NCBI GenBank assembly: GCA_021229015.1
Contig: CM037781.1
Span: 72,060,903 to 72,124,902 of the forward strand
Reading direction: 5' to 3'
Source: Solen grandis
Taxonomy: Eukaryota > Mollusca > Bivalvia > Adapedonta > Solenidae
DNA length: 64,000 nucleotides
The notes beneath the pieces are model-generated. The model was given only the letters and a program-made list of their open reading frames with translations. It had not been told where the DNA came from and did not search any database. The translations under genes and the position numbers were made by a program. Below are positions 1 through 11,688 of the stretch, in pieces; within the stretch, counting starts at the first letter, position 1, and every line of letters begins with the position of its first letter.

Positions 1-208
1 TTGAAGTCTAAAACACAATTATAATCACCCCCTATTATGTGGGAATTTGTATTAATTTCAATTAATTTATTTATTTTTATAAAAAACAGTTTTCGCTCGC
101 TTCCATTATTTGGAGCATATATATTCGAAATTCTCAAATTTAGTTTCGAATCATCCTTAATAATGATAGACAAAAAACGGCCTTCTGTGTCATTTACTTT
201 ATCTTTAC

Positions 209-304
209 TTTAAATTTGGTAAGGTTTAACTGTGGTTTTCTGCAGATCAGGCTTTATGTGGTACCTATTGAGTGTGTCAAATTGAGTCTATATGAGGGAA
301 AGGG
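209..304 (+). mobile_element. 3' fragment of TTAA-type MITE
   Basis: It matches the right part of the MITE found whole at 56862-57095: the segment from AAATTTGGTAAGG through GCAGATCAGGCTTTATGTGG to the terminal TATGAGGGAAAGGG. The left half and hairpin are missing and the flanking target site has decayed to TTAT. It lies in the SLC16-like gene's last in-window intron. Confidence 0.75.
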
Positions 305-592
305 TTATCGGACTATACATGCTGTCTTGGGACATATTCAAAACCAATGTAAGGGAAGCATGAAGAGATGAATATGTTACTTGCACTATACAGAAACCAG
401 TAATACGAGTAGTAGTCTCGATTCTTCAGTATTCTTTCAGTTTAAAATGGCATCAAGAAAAATACAACAGCAGAGTTTTAAATCAATCTGTACATGCTAA
501 AGACACACATGTACAAATAGTTGGTGATTGATTTTCATTTGAACCTTTTCTTAGCTGGTTAGGGGACTTTATACAGTGTAGGTGTTACTCAC

Positions 593-1474
593 CATATAGT
601 GGTCCTGTAATGGAAGTCGTCAATCCTATCGTCGTAAGTGTGAGTCCAAGTGCAACTGGAAATTTTGAAAACCCTACCACATTCAGAACAGCTAATGACC
701 CAGAAGAAATGCACCCGCCAGGCGCAGCACCGGAGAAGCCCGCACCAAACATCATGGCAGTGTAGTTGTCAGAGAACAAGATAATGATCTGACCTGTTGC
801 ACCGGTTATGGAAAATAGCATCGTTAATAATACAGAGCTGATACCTTGCTTTTGTTTAATTATGCCAGGCAAAAGACGGGCAACGAAACCTACAATGTTA
901 AACGGTAAAAATGATAAAAGTCCTTCTGTGTTGCTGAAACCTTTCCATTTAAAAATGTCAAGAACAACCGCACTAAATCCATTTACTGAAGCAATCGACA
1001 GTCCAGTTCCTATGTAAAGGAAGATATATGGAATTGAGCAAAGCCCATATAACTTTTTATTTTCACTAATTGAGTATTTGGCGTCATTCTTAGTATGTAC
1101 TTTAGTTCCACTTTCCGATCCATCTATTTGAGATATGGCACTGACTTGAACATTCTCTTCAACATCAGTGTTTTCATTAGCATTCTCCCTCTTTGCACGA
1201 TCATTTTCAGAGACTCTCTTTATTTCGGAGAGAGGTCTAACGCCTACTAATACACATACTGTTAAAAATGAGTTCAGGAATATGCCCCCAAGAATCAGAA
1301 ACGTTCCTCTCAAAGCATATTGATTTAGGAGCCACTCAAATAGATACGGGTATGTTAAGCCTGACCAGCTGATTGTGGAGTTCTGTATGGCCAAGACAAG
1401 TAATCGTCTGGTTCCTGTGAAGGCATGACCCAGTGCAGTGACACTACTTATATATGTCATGGAAATACCAATAC
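593..1474 (-). CDS. SLC16-like transporter, large exon (TM4 end to TM11)
   Basis: The acceptor TTTCAG is at 1480-1475 and the donor GTGAGT begins at 592. The exon is 882 bp, starting and ending in phase 1, with no stop in frame. It encodes the end of TM4, TM5-TM6, the charged central loop (residues such as RPLSEIKRVSENDRAKRE) and TM7-TM11, ending at GPLYG. The in-frame ATG near its start is internal, not the gene start. Confidence 0.82.
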
Positions 1475-3825
1475 CTGAAATGTACGGATACGCTTAAACA
1501 TTGCCAGAAAAAGAAATGAATAACGAATATTGCTTTATAATGTCATGTTTCAGGATTTCCAAAAAAAAAATAAAAAAATAGTTGTATACCGGTATCCAGT
1601 TATTTTGACTTGGAGGTGTTATTGTTGTAGTTATATTGGGGTTTACCGTCGCTGCGATAGTATTTCAATCATATAGCGACGTCCAGCTAATTACAGGTGG
1701 AGGAAGACCCCGAGTACACAAAAGGTACGCGGGTAGAACCACCGACCTACCACGAGATAATAACTAAGTAAAAACGTCTTGCTAACTCGTGGCCACAAGA
1801 AATAACTAAGAAAAAACGAACTTGTCTAATTCGTGGCCACGAGATATAACTAAGAACAAAAAAAACCCCAAAAATCTTGCTAACTCGTGGCCACGAGTTA
1901 ATAACTAAGAAAATATAAAAAAATATCGCTATCTTGTGTCCAGGAAATAATCTACGATTTGATTGGTCAGTTCACTGGTGGCAACAAGTTAACTGACCAA
2001 TCAAATCGTTGGAATATCTCTTGGCCATGAGATAGCGATATTCATTTTTCTTACTTATATCTTGTGGCCACGAGAAAGGAAAAAAAAGTCTTAGTTATTA
2101 ACTCGTGGCCACGATTTAGCGAGATTCTTTTCTTAGTTATATCTCGTGGCCACGAATTAGACATGTTCGTTTTTTTTCTCAATTATATCTCGTGGCCACG
2201 AGGTAGCAAGATTTTTTTTGCTTCTTTCTTAGTTATTATCTCGTGACCACGAGATAATAAAAAAGAAAAACATTATGTCCCCTCTGTGCTTCCGTACATT
2301 AAAACAAACTTCGCACGATAAAAATCTTTGTATACGTAAACTGGTAATTATTCTTTTGAGCTTGTGTGTATTTGTTTAAAAACAGTGATACATTTGTATA
2401 ATTTGCAATGGGACACAATTTCTCCGTGTTTTATTGAGCAAATAATACACTAGTATACATTAAATAGAACAACATTCTTACGACTAAATTCAAATGAGTT
2501 CTTTGCATCAGTCCTTGAACTACGCCTAGAAGCTGAACGTCACAAGTGCCATTCAACAACGTTGGTGAGTCGCGATCGTAAGATTAAACCCACGAAATAC
2601 CGGTTACAACGCAGACTCTCAAATCTTTCAGCTAGCATGATCATTATATTGTATAATGATGTGTGAGTCTGCAATGAGCTTCCGTACATACCGGAAATGA
2701 CGCCAATATATATGTTCAGCTCTATGATGGACTTGGCGAAGAAGGAGAGGATGAATCCAGCAGGAAGCAGGAGCGATCCTACCATGGCAACCTTCCAGTG
2801 GCCAAACCGGGACACCAGCAGCCCCGACACTATACCTAGACATTATTAATATGAACTTTGTACCATTAATATGGTATAAATATTAATCAGTTTGATATTC
2901 TTGATCAAAACATTTCTACATTTGTACTAAATTTTCAGTCGAGGTTCATTCTGTCAAACCTGATAAACCATAATATCCTTATGAAATAACGTACATGTCT
3001 ATTACTTCTATTATTATTTCTGTGCAGAATAGACTAACTATGTTCAGAAGAATTGAATTACAGCTTTACAATAACGGTTCTGACTTGTATTTACAAAAAA
3101 AGTATCCCATCAATGAGGCATAAGGCATTTTATGAATCCTGGGAATAAGCTTACTTTCATCAAATACCCAAAGCTATGAGATGCTCTACACGGCGAGATA
3201 TCGTAAATTCTCGGCGCGAAGTCTCGGAGGTACATATTAGATTTTTTTCAACCCTAATGCTGGGCCTTTAAATCTGTAACTTAGATATGTGTGTTATTTT
3301 TCTTACACGCTTTAATGACATCATCATTCCTGAGTTTAGGAAAGCTTATTGCACCAAAATTGGACTACAAATGAAAAAGGTTTGTTAAAATCTCACAAGG
3401 ACTTGTTTCTATAGTCAGAAAATGCATTCACGCTTCACACACTGTTTTAAGATTATCTACTTACATGTACCTAATTAATGCATAGCTGGCGTCAAATTTG
3501 TTTAATTAAATGATAAAAATGTTAAAACATATCATAATACTCATACTTTTTAGAGAAAAATCAAAATGACGTCACTTTTCGCGGTCTCGGTGAGAGTATA
3601 CGGAATTTCCTTCATGGGCTTATTTAAGCAGCGCATCTCTTGGTTTTGGGTCTTTGCTTTCATGTATCAAAAAGACCGAGGAGAAACCGTGAAATATATT
3701 ATAAAAAGAGAAGCAGTACACTAATATTTTCCCTGGAAAGAACAATTAAAATAAACTTTGATAGGAAATTTGTTTTTAACTATTTTTATTCTAGCACGCT
3801 TTGTTCATTTACTTATTTTCACGCG

Positions 3826-3862
<37 letters not shown>

Positions 3863-5730
3863 TAAAAAAACAACACAAAGTAAGTGATGGTACGGTGCAG
3901 TGTGAAAATAGAATCATGTTAGTGATCTAAAGGAATTAAGCTTTATTTAATATACTTAAACCTTATTTTTCATGATGGCTTAATGGGATGGACATTAACT
4001 TCAAATCGTGCTATAGAGTAGACAAAAGAATTGAAGAGGAAAGTTATATATTTGATACAAGTGTGACAATACCACGTGGTATGTAACGTCATTTCAATCT
4101 TTGCCTCGATTCGGAGGAGAAACCTGTTGTGACTTTCATGATATGACGACTGTACAAACGTTTTTAGTTGTGTGTGACGTCAGTCAAACCAACTATAGTA
4201 CTGCGTTTTCAACTCAGGTTCTCCTGGACTTAAAACCGAATAACCTCTCAATATGATCGAACAATTATATATATCTCTACAACATAAGTATACTAGAATG
4301 AAGAAAAAAATGCTGAAAAATCAATGCTGTGTCAAAAATAAATACTTATAGGCTACAAACATCGCCTGTGACATGAAAACATTATCTATGCTGTTGTAAC
4401 TGCAAATGAATGATGAAACTTTTTTTATCACGTGATCATTTTACAATGTGCACGAGTATAGTTTGTTTCGATGCAAAGGTGGCTCGCATATGAATTTGAT
4501 AGTAAATGTGCAGCGTTCGATCATTTTAGGCTGTTACAAAACCCATCTGAAGTCCAAAACAAATCATTGTAACATACTAAAAATCACATCATTCTATCGA
4601 TCTCAGATATCTCCAAGTGTTATTTCTAACACTAAAGAAAGACCGAAACCTGTATATCTGCTATCCGAAATGAGCCTCTGACCTGTACAGAAAATTTGCA
4701 TAATTACTTCAATCTATAAATAGAGACTGTTGTAGATAATGTCCTGCATGAATACAAATCACAGCTTTGATAGCACTGAGAGAACAGGAATGCCGCATTT
4801 CTTTTGTTTATCAAAGTAAATTTAATTTTTGCTGATCGAATTGCAGCTCTTTAAGCACTCTTTCATTTGCGACACACACAACTCCGGTGCCTTCAACGCT
4901 TTGATTTAATGTAGTGGCTGAAAAATCATGTTTTCTTTTTCATTGAGAAAGATAAGTTTTCCCGAAATATTGAAGAGTTAATTTTATTGTTATTGTTTGT
5001 TGTGTTGTCAATCTATAAATAGAGACTGTTGTAGATAATGTCCTGCATGAATACAAATCACAGCTTTGATAGCACTGAGAGAACAGGAATGCCGCATTTC
5101 TTTTGTTTATCAAAGTAAATTTAATTTTTGCTGATCGAATTGCAGCTCTTTAAGCACTCTTTCATTTGAGACACACACAACTCCGGTGCCTTCAACGCTT
5201 TGATTTAATGTAGTGGCTCAAAAATTGTGTTTTCTTTTTCATTGAGAAAGATAAGATTTCCCGAAATATTGAAGAGTTAATTTTATTGTTATTGTTTGTT
5301 GTGTTTATTTTTTAATCAATTATAATGGGATATAGCGCATGCGAAGCCAAGGTTGTTCCATACGCACAGGCCTTAATGATTCTTTTGTCAGAAGTACAGT
5401 ATATCCTAACACTTGGACAAAAGCAGTTTGAGTGATGCGCTTTTCGCGACAACAACCACAATCTCACGAACCCTGAAGATTTACACGAATGTTTGGGAGT
5501 ACAAGTGGTATGGCCACCCTGATTCAAAACCGCCACAATTAAACTAATCTATAAATTTACCGAAACTCAAAGTAACGCCAATCAACACGGAGTGTACCGT
5601 TGCTGCAGACGACCTATGTTCATCGAACTGCTCCAGTATAGCGAGAAACAGGGCGCCGAAAGCGAATGTGAATCCGAAGTTCATCCAGGAGATCAATATA
5701 GCCCCCGCAAGTACTACCCATTTGTGATTG
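593..5730 (-). CDS. SLC16-like monocarboxylate transporter (partial gene, 3 internal exons)
   Basis: A major-facilitator protein of the monocarboxylate transporter family, expected to move small acids or related solutes across a membrane with two six-helix bundles. Coding exons in transcript order are 5730-5561, 2835-2692 and 1474-593, joined in phase 1 by good donors and acceptors; the 144-bp middle exon followed by a long exon is the usual SLC16 gene structure. The joined product (about 398 aa) shows TM1-TM6, a hydrophilic loop of about 70 residues rich in E/N/K, then TM7-TM11. The TM4/TM5 junction GHAFTGTRRLL sits where the family has its KRR-type motif, but the classic DGGWGW head is replaced by NHKWVV, so the protein is divergent. 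The start exon is not identified, and the last exon (TM12 and C-tail) lies left of position 1. Substrate cannot be inferred. Confidence 0.8.
1627..1749 (-). mobile_element. tRNA-derived SINE, family A, 3' fragment
   Basis: It shares the segment with CATATAGCGACGTCCAGCTA, ATTACAGGTGGAGGAAGACC and GGTAGAACCACCGACCTAC with fuller copies at 43278-43522, 59932-60142 and 62914-63123. The tRNA-like head is lost exactly where the foldback element at 1750 begins, suggesting that the foldback insertion or a linked rearrangement truncated it. Confidence 0.65.
1750..2267. repeat. foldback element of CTCGTGGCCACGAG palindromes
   Basis: Two long inverted arms, about 1750-1972 and 1991-2267, enclose an 18-nt loop; the innermost 18 bp (1955-1972 and 1991-2008) are perfectly complementary. 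Each arm carries several copies of the 14-bp palindrome CTCGTGGCCACGAG or one-base variants, separated by TAACTAAG or CTTAGTTA spacers that also pair across the axis. It lies in an SLC16-like intron. No coding potential; the short open frame inside is an accident of composition. Confidence 0.8.
2692..2835 (-). CDS. SLC16-like transporter, 144-bp exon (TM2 end to TM4)
   Basis: The acceptor TCTAG is at 2840-2836 and the donor GTATGT begins at 2691; it is in phase 1 at both ends. It encodes GIVSGLLVSRFGHWKVAMVG and the following TM3 and start of TM4. The R-F-G-H/R loop between TM2 and TM3 is typical of the family. Confidence 0.82.
3828..3860. repeat. (CA)n microsatellite
   Basis: An uninterrupted CA dinucleotide run of about 16 units, inside the SLC16-like intron. 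Confidence 0.9.
4710..5306. repeat. 299-bp tandem duplication, two copies
   Basis: Copies 4710-5008 and 5009-5306 start at CAATCTATAAATAGAGACTG and differ by only a few substitutions (for example TTTGCGACAC versus TTTGAGACAC). The near identity means it is recent or an assembly duplication. It is intronic. Confidence 0.88.
5561..5730 (-). CDS. SLC16-like transporter, exon with TM1-TM2
   Basis: The acceptor TTTCAG is at 5736-5731 and the donor GTAAAT begins at 5560; 170 bp, entering in phase 2 and leaving in phase 1. It encodes NHKWVVLAGAILISWMNFGF, the rest of TM1, a short loop and the start of TM2 ending LSFG. Homologous exons usually include the initiator Met; here the frame is open up to the acceptor without one, so an upstream exon must exist. 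Confidence 0.75.
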
Positions 5731-8237
5731 CTGAAATGAAATGTTCATAATGACAAATTAGCAAAATAGAATATGCTCAAGCAACACTGTTTTTTTCCTA
5801 CTTTTGCTGAGCATTCCTCAAAAAGACAATTCAGTCTTTCTTTTAAAGTCACCCTAATTTGTAGGCACTCAGAAGCTCTGAAAATTCAAATTTTAACGAT
5901 TATTCCAAAAGAACACCTTTATATCTTTCTACTTAACATGTACAACCAACTTATTATTTTACAAATTAAGCGTGATTTCTAGGTCGATAAAATCTAAGAG
6001 ATATTTCTACAGACAATACAAGCATACGCTTGTTACACCGCTTCTGTCTTCTTGTCTTAAAGACGTTTCAGTGCGTTTTTTTTACGCTAGTCTATAACTT
6101 CACTTATATGTATAATGCATAAATTAAAAACAGATTTTTAAGCTTACGGTAGAATAACACAGTTTTCTTTATAATTTGCATAAAAAAACATTGCATTAAA
6201 AAGAAAGATTCATCCTAAATACCTTATGAGCATATTAAAATGATATTTTATAATCATAATTGTTAACTTACAATGTATTCTATACCTAAAAGTTGAAAAT
6301 ACAGTACTGTAAAACTACATGTTTTTCACATTTGTGTACCCGTATTTGTGCTATCGTTCTACTTTCGGTTTAACGATATCCCCTACGACAGAGGCGGGAC
6401 AACAAAATACAAAAAATAGCATTTCGCGCTGAGAGCGGCTCCTTGATGGGACTATTGTAAAATATGCACGGAAAATACAAAACCACCACTTTCCAAAAGA
6501 TGTTTCATGCAGCCTAAGTATATGCAATTGACTACCTCGTGTTATAAGACCCAAAAATACACCAGTATGTGACAGTATAACAAAGCAGTGTATTTGCATA
6601 CCAGAGAAAAAAAGTTTACAGACATTTAATATCCGCATGCACGAAAAAAAGACAGTAAAATGAAGAAGGAAAAATAAAATCATTAATTTTAAAACATTTT
6701 CAAAGTATGTTTCTACGCTAGATGCATCCTCTAAACAAATATAACATTTTCACATTCGTTAACGAGGAAGGAAATTTTACCTTTGCACAAATCGGTGTCA
6801 ACTGGTATTAGAGAAGAGGTTTGCTTCAGCAGAAAATGTAGATTTCTGTTCATAATCCACACATGAGACAACGCTTATATATATATAAACCAACAAAAAA
6901 AAACAACAACAAAAAACAAAAAACACACACAAAAAACACACACACACACACACACACACAAAAACGCATTACATCAAGGACCTATCAAACTACAATGCGG
7001 AACATGCAGTATAAAAATTATACACGTGACTAGAAACCAGTTATTCTATGTGTAAACTGTAAATACTTGCAAATGTAAAATGTATAAATATGTCGCAGTC
7101 TCTGTAATGTTGGAAGATGTGTGGTTGTGTCCAGTAGAGGTAATTAATTTTACAGACTCCCCTTTCATACTGAACCTGAAACAAAATCACCATATAATAT
7201 ATATCACGGATGTAAATTGCTACAAGTATGTAAATATAAATGATCCTTATTTATCATCACTGTGGTTATCTATTATTTCTTAAGCTAATTCTAGTTTCAT
7301 TTCAAACAGGGAATAAAAAAAGATGTTTTTGGTGATTTACGAGATATGCAGAAAACAAATAAAAAATATATCGATTGTTGCTCACCATAATATAAATAGA
7401 ATACTATAAAAAAATTGAATAGAAAAACATCCAATTCTTTCAATGTCAGTCTTTTCAGCAATCAAGGTTAGAAGACGATAGACGTGATCGAACAGCCAAT
7501 GGTGGTAGACTGGTGTCATTTGTCTTGCCCTTGAAACGAAAAAATGCCCTGGATTTGAAGAGGTATAATCAATATGCTACGAACTACCCATGTCTTAAAG
7601 TAAATATCTGTGATTATCATAATTATATCCTTCATGTTATGTCAAAACCAGAAACCAGTCCTTTATTGTCGTTTATTTGTAATACTTAAAATTTTAACTG
7701 TGCTCTCATTGAGTTCATGATCTCATTTCGACCTCTTTAAAGGAATCATGTACCGTACACATGCAAATAAAAGAAAGTATTTTGATAAGGCATGCTTTAC
7801 AAAGACCTATCGCATGGACCATATTTTGATGCTATTACATTTAAAGGTATTGTGAAAAAAATGCTTAAAAACTTGAATAAGGCTAAATATGTAAAGCCAC
7901 AGGTGCAAATGTTGAAAAATGTGAAAAGATTAAATATGTAAAGCCACAGGTGCAAATGTTGAAAAATGTGAAAAGGCTAAATATGTAAAGCCACAGCTGC
8001 AATCCCATAAAAAGAATTGTTAAAGTGTCCGACATAATCCTCTTAAGTCATATAAAAATATAACTAAAATGATAGTTCAACTCACTCCAATCTTTAAGTA
8101 AAAGGACTGAGAGTCCTAATGTTGCGTAAACCATAAACAGGAACAGTAAATGATAAAGTCAAGCGGATGCAATTTGAAACTGTTTTATTGATTTCCCACA
8201 TCACATGCATCTTGTCGCTAATATATAATTTTACTGA
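5731..8237. other. no gene identified; AT-rich, small repeats
   Basis: The unplaced upstream SLC16-like exon(s) would be expected here or further right, but no frame with a matching phase was convincing. The stretch contains A-rich and (CA)n tracts at about 6895-6962 and a 47-bp tandem repeat at 7881-8001. Open frames here are short and lack homology. Confidence 0.5.
7881..8001. repeat. 47-bp tandem repeat, about 2.5 copies
   Basis: The core TAAATATGTAAAGCCACAGG recurs with starts at about 7881, 7928 and 7975. The last copy has CAGCTG instead of CAGGTG and then degenerates. Confidence 0.85.
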
Positions 8238-9588
8238 GGTGTGTGAAGTTAGCGCGTAGATCGTAGATCGAAACTATAACTAATTTTCTTTGTCGATCTG
8301 GGTCGTAGATCGTAGCTCAACCATTCAAATAAACCAAAATAAATGGTTGAGCTGGATCGTAGATCGTAGCTCAACCATTGAAAAAGTTCACGGAATGGTT
8401 GAGCTGGGTCGTAGATCGTAGCTCGACCATTGAAAACTTTCATAGAATGGTTGAGCTGGGTCGTAGATCGTAGCTCAACCATTCAAATAAACGAAAATAA
8501 ATGGTTGAGCTGGATCGTAGATCGTAGCTCAACCATTGAAAAAGTTCACGGAATGGTTGAGCTGGTCGCTAGCTCACCATTGAAAACTTTATAGAAGGTT
8601 GAGCTGGGTCGTAGATCGTAGCTCAACCATCCAAATAAACCAAAATATATGGTTGAGCTGGATCGTAGATCGTAGCTCAACCATTGAAAAAGTTCCCGAC
8701 GGAAACTTTTCCGACGAATGAGATATTCCCGACAAGTACAAAGATTTTCGAAGGAAACTCCTTTCCCGACGAAAGCATTTTTTTCCGACAAATGCAATTT
8801 TCCCGACAATGCCCCGAAGATAAAAATATTTACAAAATACAATTTTCACAACTAATACTAAATTCCCGACATATAATTTTTCCCGACGAACAGAAAATTT
8901 CCCGACGGAAACTTTTCCGACATATATTTTTTCCCGACGAACAGAAAATTTCCCGACGGAAACTTTTCCGACGAATGAGATATTCCCGACAAGTACAAAG
9001 ATTTTCGAAGGAAACTCTTTTCCCGACGAAAGCATTTTTTTCCGACAAATGCAATTTTCCCGACGAGAACAATAATCCCGACGAAGATTAAATATTAACA
9101 AAATGCAATTTTCACAACTTATACTAAATTCCCGACATATATTTTTCCCGACGAACAGAAAATTTCCCGACGGAAACTTTTCCGACGAATGAGATATTCC
9201 GACAAGTACAAAATTTTGGAGGAAACTCTTTTCCCGACGAAAGCATTTTTTTTTCCGACAAATGAATTCCGTGAACTTTTTCAATAGTTGAGCTACGATC
9301 TACGATCCAGCTCAACCATTTATAATGGTTTATTTGAATGGTTGAGCTACGATCTACGACCCAGCTCAACCATTCTATGAAAGTTTTCAATGGTCGAGCT
9401 ACGATCTACGACCCAGCTCAACCATTCCGGAACTTTTTGAATGGTTGAGCTACGATCTACGACCCAGCTCAACCATTTATTTTGGTTTATTTGAGTGGTT
9501 GAGCTACGATCTACGACCCAGGTCGACAAAGAAAATTAGTTATAGTGTTGATTTACGACCTACGATCTACGCGCTAACTTCACACACC
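8237..9588. mobile_element. 1.35-kb foldback element with TIRs
   Basis: Termini are inverted: AGGTGTGTGAAGTTAGCGCG at the left edge and its complement (CGCGCTAACTTCACACACCT) at the right. The arms (about 8237-8690 and 9280-9588) are arrays of GGTTGAGCTGGGTCGTAGAT and its complement, so each arm also folds on itself. The core (about 8690-9275) has about three tandem copies of a different unit built from CCCGACGGAAACTTTTCCGA and spaced CCCGAC motifs. No transposase is encoded; long lysine/serine-rich open frames on the minus strand come from the repeat. No clear target-site duplication was seen. Confidence 0.8.
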
Positions 9589-11190
9589 TATTTGATGGCC
9601 TTACATGTTGCAATGAACGACATAATTTTATTTGATAAAAGTCCTATGTTAAATCAAAGGACCGACAGCTCTGAGAGCTGCCAATTGAAAAAAATACTGC
9701 TACAATATCATAGCTTATAAGTTTGTGCAATGCAATTCATGGGATTTTCAAATCATAGACACACAATAATTTAATGAATAAAATCTTTCAGAACAGAAAC
9801 CATAACGCTCTGCTAAGATACTGAGTGTCATGATTAAGATTTTTTTCGGTACCAAAGTTTGGACCGGGGCAGGGTTGATATGTAAGTCAACCTTTACGAA
9901 CTACTTTCCGAATATTTATGCGCAGTACATATGAACAAACAATAACAATATCGTTCTATATGGAGTTACAAAGACAAAATATCATAAATATGTTAAAATT
10001 AATCTGACTACATTACATACCAGAGCAAAATGTCGGAGCATCTGTCATATGCATTAGCTATTGGGACGGCGCCCTGTCCACAAGTGTACAGACGCGGATG
10101 CGATATTATTTTTTTTCAATTTGTAATGCTCTGTATATTATGAAAATCAATGCAATGTCGGCCAATTATGCTTATTGTATTCAAGTTGCGTCCATTTTTT
10201 CCTATTATGTTTTAAGATACGTATATGTTGATCTAAAATCTCTCACAGCCCGTACATATAGCGAATATGAACCAGAATACAATATTAATTTCTCATACTA
10301 GTAGGTGTTATGACCATAAAATATAGTTTAAATACAACACTTTCTGAAACAGTAAGTTATTCGAGAAAGATACGAATGACTCACGATATTATATTAAAAC
10401 AATTTGGCCTATTTCGTAAGGAGCATTTAAACTGAAATCTGAGTTATCAGGTTCCCGATACCGAGATCATAGCAATGAGACTCAGAACGCAGAAAATGTG
10501 TCAGCTATTAAATGTGTCCACGAATGTAATTGATCAACCCTCTCAATCTTAATATATATTTATATCTTCATTATAAACTATAAGAAACACTATAGCCAAT
10601 CTGCATTAGATAAATGGAGGATAGCATTAACAACACAAATGGTGTGCACAACATTAAGCCCGAATGTCAAACAACATTTAGAAGACAACCATTTTGAGGT
10701 GTGAGGTGTGTACAGTGAAATTGCGATTTTTCGAGATGTGATCCGAGCACCGTGCCAACCTCGAGGTAAGTATTGAGGCGTGATTTATATACTTGTTAGC
10801 TATCTTGCATGGCGCAATGGTAGTTTTGGAAGTGGTAATAATGTGATTGGGTGTGATATCATGCCACTTGTCTACGGCATGAAATAGGTGGTAGGCAGAG
10901 CTATAACTGTTTCATGAGGAAGTCTTCCATCAAATAAAAAAATGTATGCCGTTAAAACAGGCATAATATAATACTTCAGTTGCGTTATATTGGATAAATA
11001 ACATAATTTGGAGTAAATTAAATCCGTTTACAGTGTTTGGCTATAAGCTATGAAGGCAAATAAGTAACAGCGAAATGATCCCATGACAAGCATTTATAAT
11101 GACGGAATATATAATTCATTTCCTTGTAGGAATGTATGTATTTCATTGACTTGTAATATTTCATATTATCGCGTTCGCTTTAATAGGAAT
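9589..11190. other. intergenic, no gene identified
   Basis: No coding frame with recognisable homology. A SINE-like scrap lies at about 10848-10910 (GGGTGTGATATCATGCCACT), similar to 57940-58020. A strong plus-strand donor, CTCGAG/GTAAGT, at 10763-10770 could belong to a non-coding first exon of the downstream receptor, but there is no proof. Confidence 0.45.
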
Positions 11191-11688
11191 ACTTGTTACT
11201 TCAGCTGACTCGACCAGATAAGAGAACGTGTTTGTTATATATGCATTTGTCTTGGTTTAATGGATGATCTATATTCAAGAGTAAGTCATTTATAACCCTA
11301 TTTTTATTCCATATACGCATATACTAGTTGTTGCTTTTCTAGTTTCCCCTTTCATTATATACATTACTCATTTTGTTTCATATTTCTTCTTCTTCTATTG
11401 TAATGGCTAGCAATCATTTCCTGATATAATGGCATTATAACATGTATTACATTTCATTATTTATTTTATTTTTTCTATTTTTTTATTTTTAAATTTTGTA
11501 TTTACCATATCTTTACATATACTAATTCCATGAATGTGCCCCCGATCTCTTATCACAAATGTTTCTTTTTTTTTAATCTTCAGACAAATGCCATCAGTCG
11601 AAAATCAACCACAGAAAGTTGAAAAGCGAAAATGTTATTGAAAGTAGTATTTTATAATGTTAGGATATAATTCCCACATGTAAGAACA
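11190..11688 (+). promoter_or_regulatory. putative 5' UTR intron upstream of TLR
   Basis: A consensus donor GTAAGT begins at 11281, and a pyrimidine-rich acceptor ends at 11583 (TTTTTTTTAATCTTCAG); the receptor ATG follows at 11689. This fits a short non-coding exon ending at 11280, a 303-bp intron, and a second exon starting at 11584 that carries the whole coding region. Inferred from splice signals only. Confidence 0.4.

Larger units (their letters stand above)
2836..5560. other. intron of SLC16-like gene, no gene seen
   Basis: This intron holds a (CA)n tract at about 3828-3860 and the 299-bp tandem duplication at 4710-5306. No exon-like frame fits the transporter here. Confidence 0.6.

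Noticed and set aside
7384..7560. alternative first SLC16-like exon ending ATTATG/GTGAGC on the minus strand
   Set aside because: Its reading frame does not match the phase needed at 5730 and shows no transporter similarity.
8589..9284. 231-codon minus-strand open frame rich in V-G-K and R-R-E
   Set aside because: It is produced by the repeated CCCGAC unit of the foldback element; its repeats follow the DNA period and other frames are open too.
10018..10100. first coding exon of the SLC16-like gene (minus strand, ending CTCTG/GTATGT)
   Set aside because: The frame that fits the next exon's phase has no ATG before an upstream stop and no convincing acceptor.
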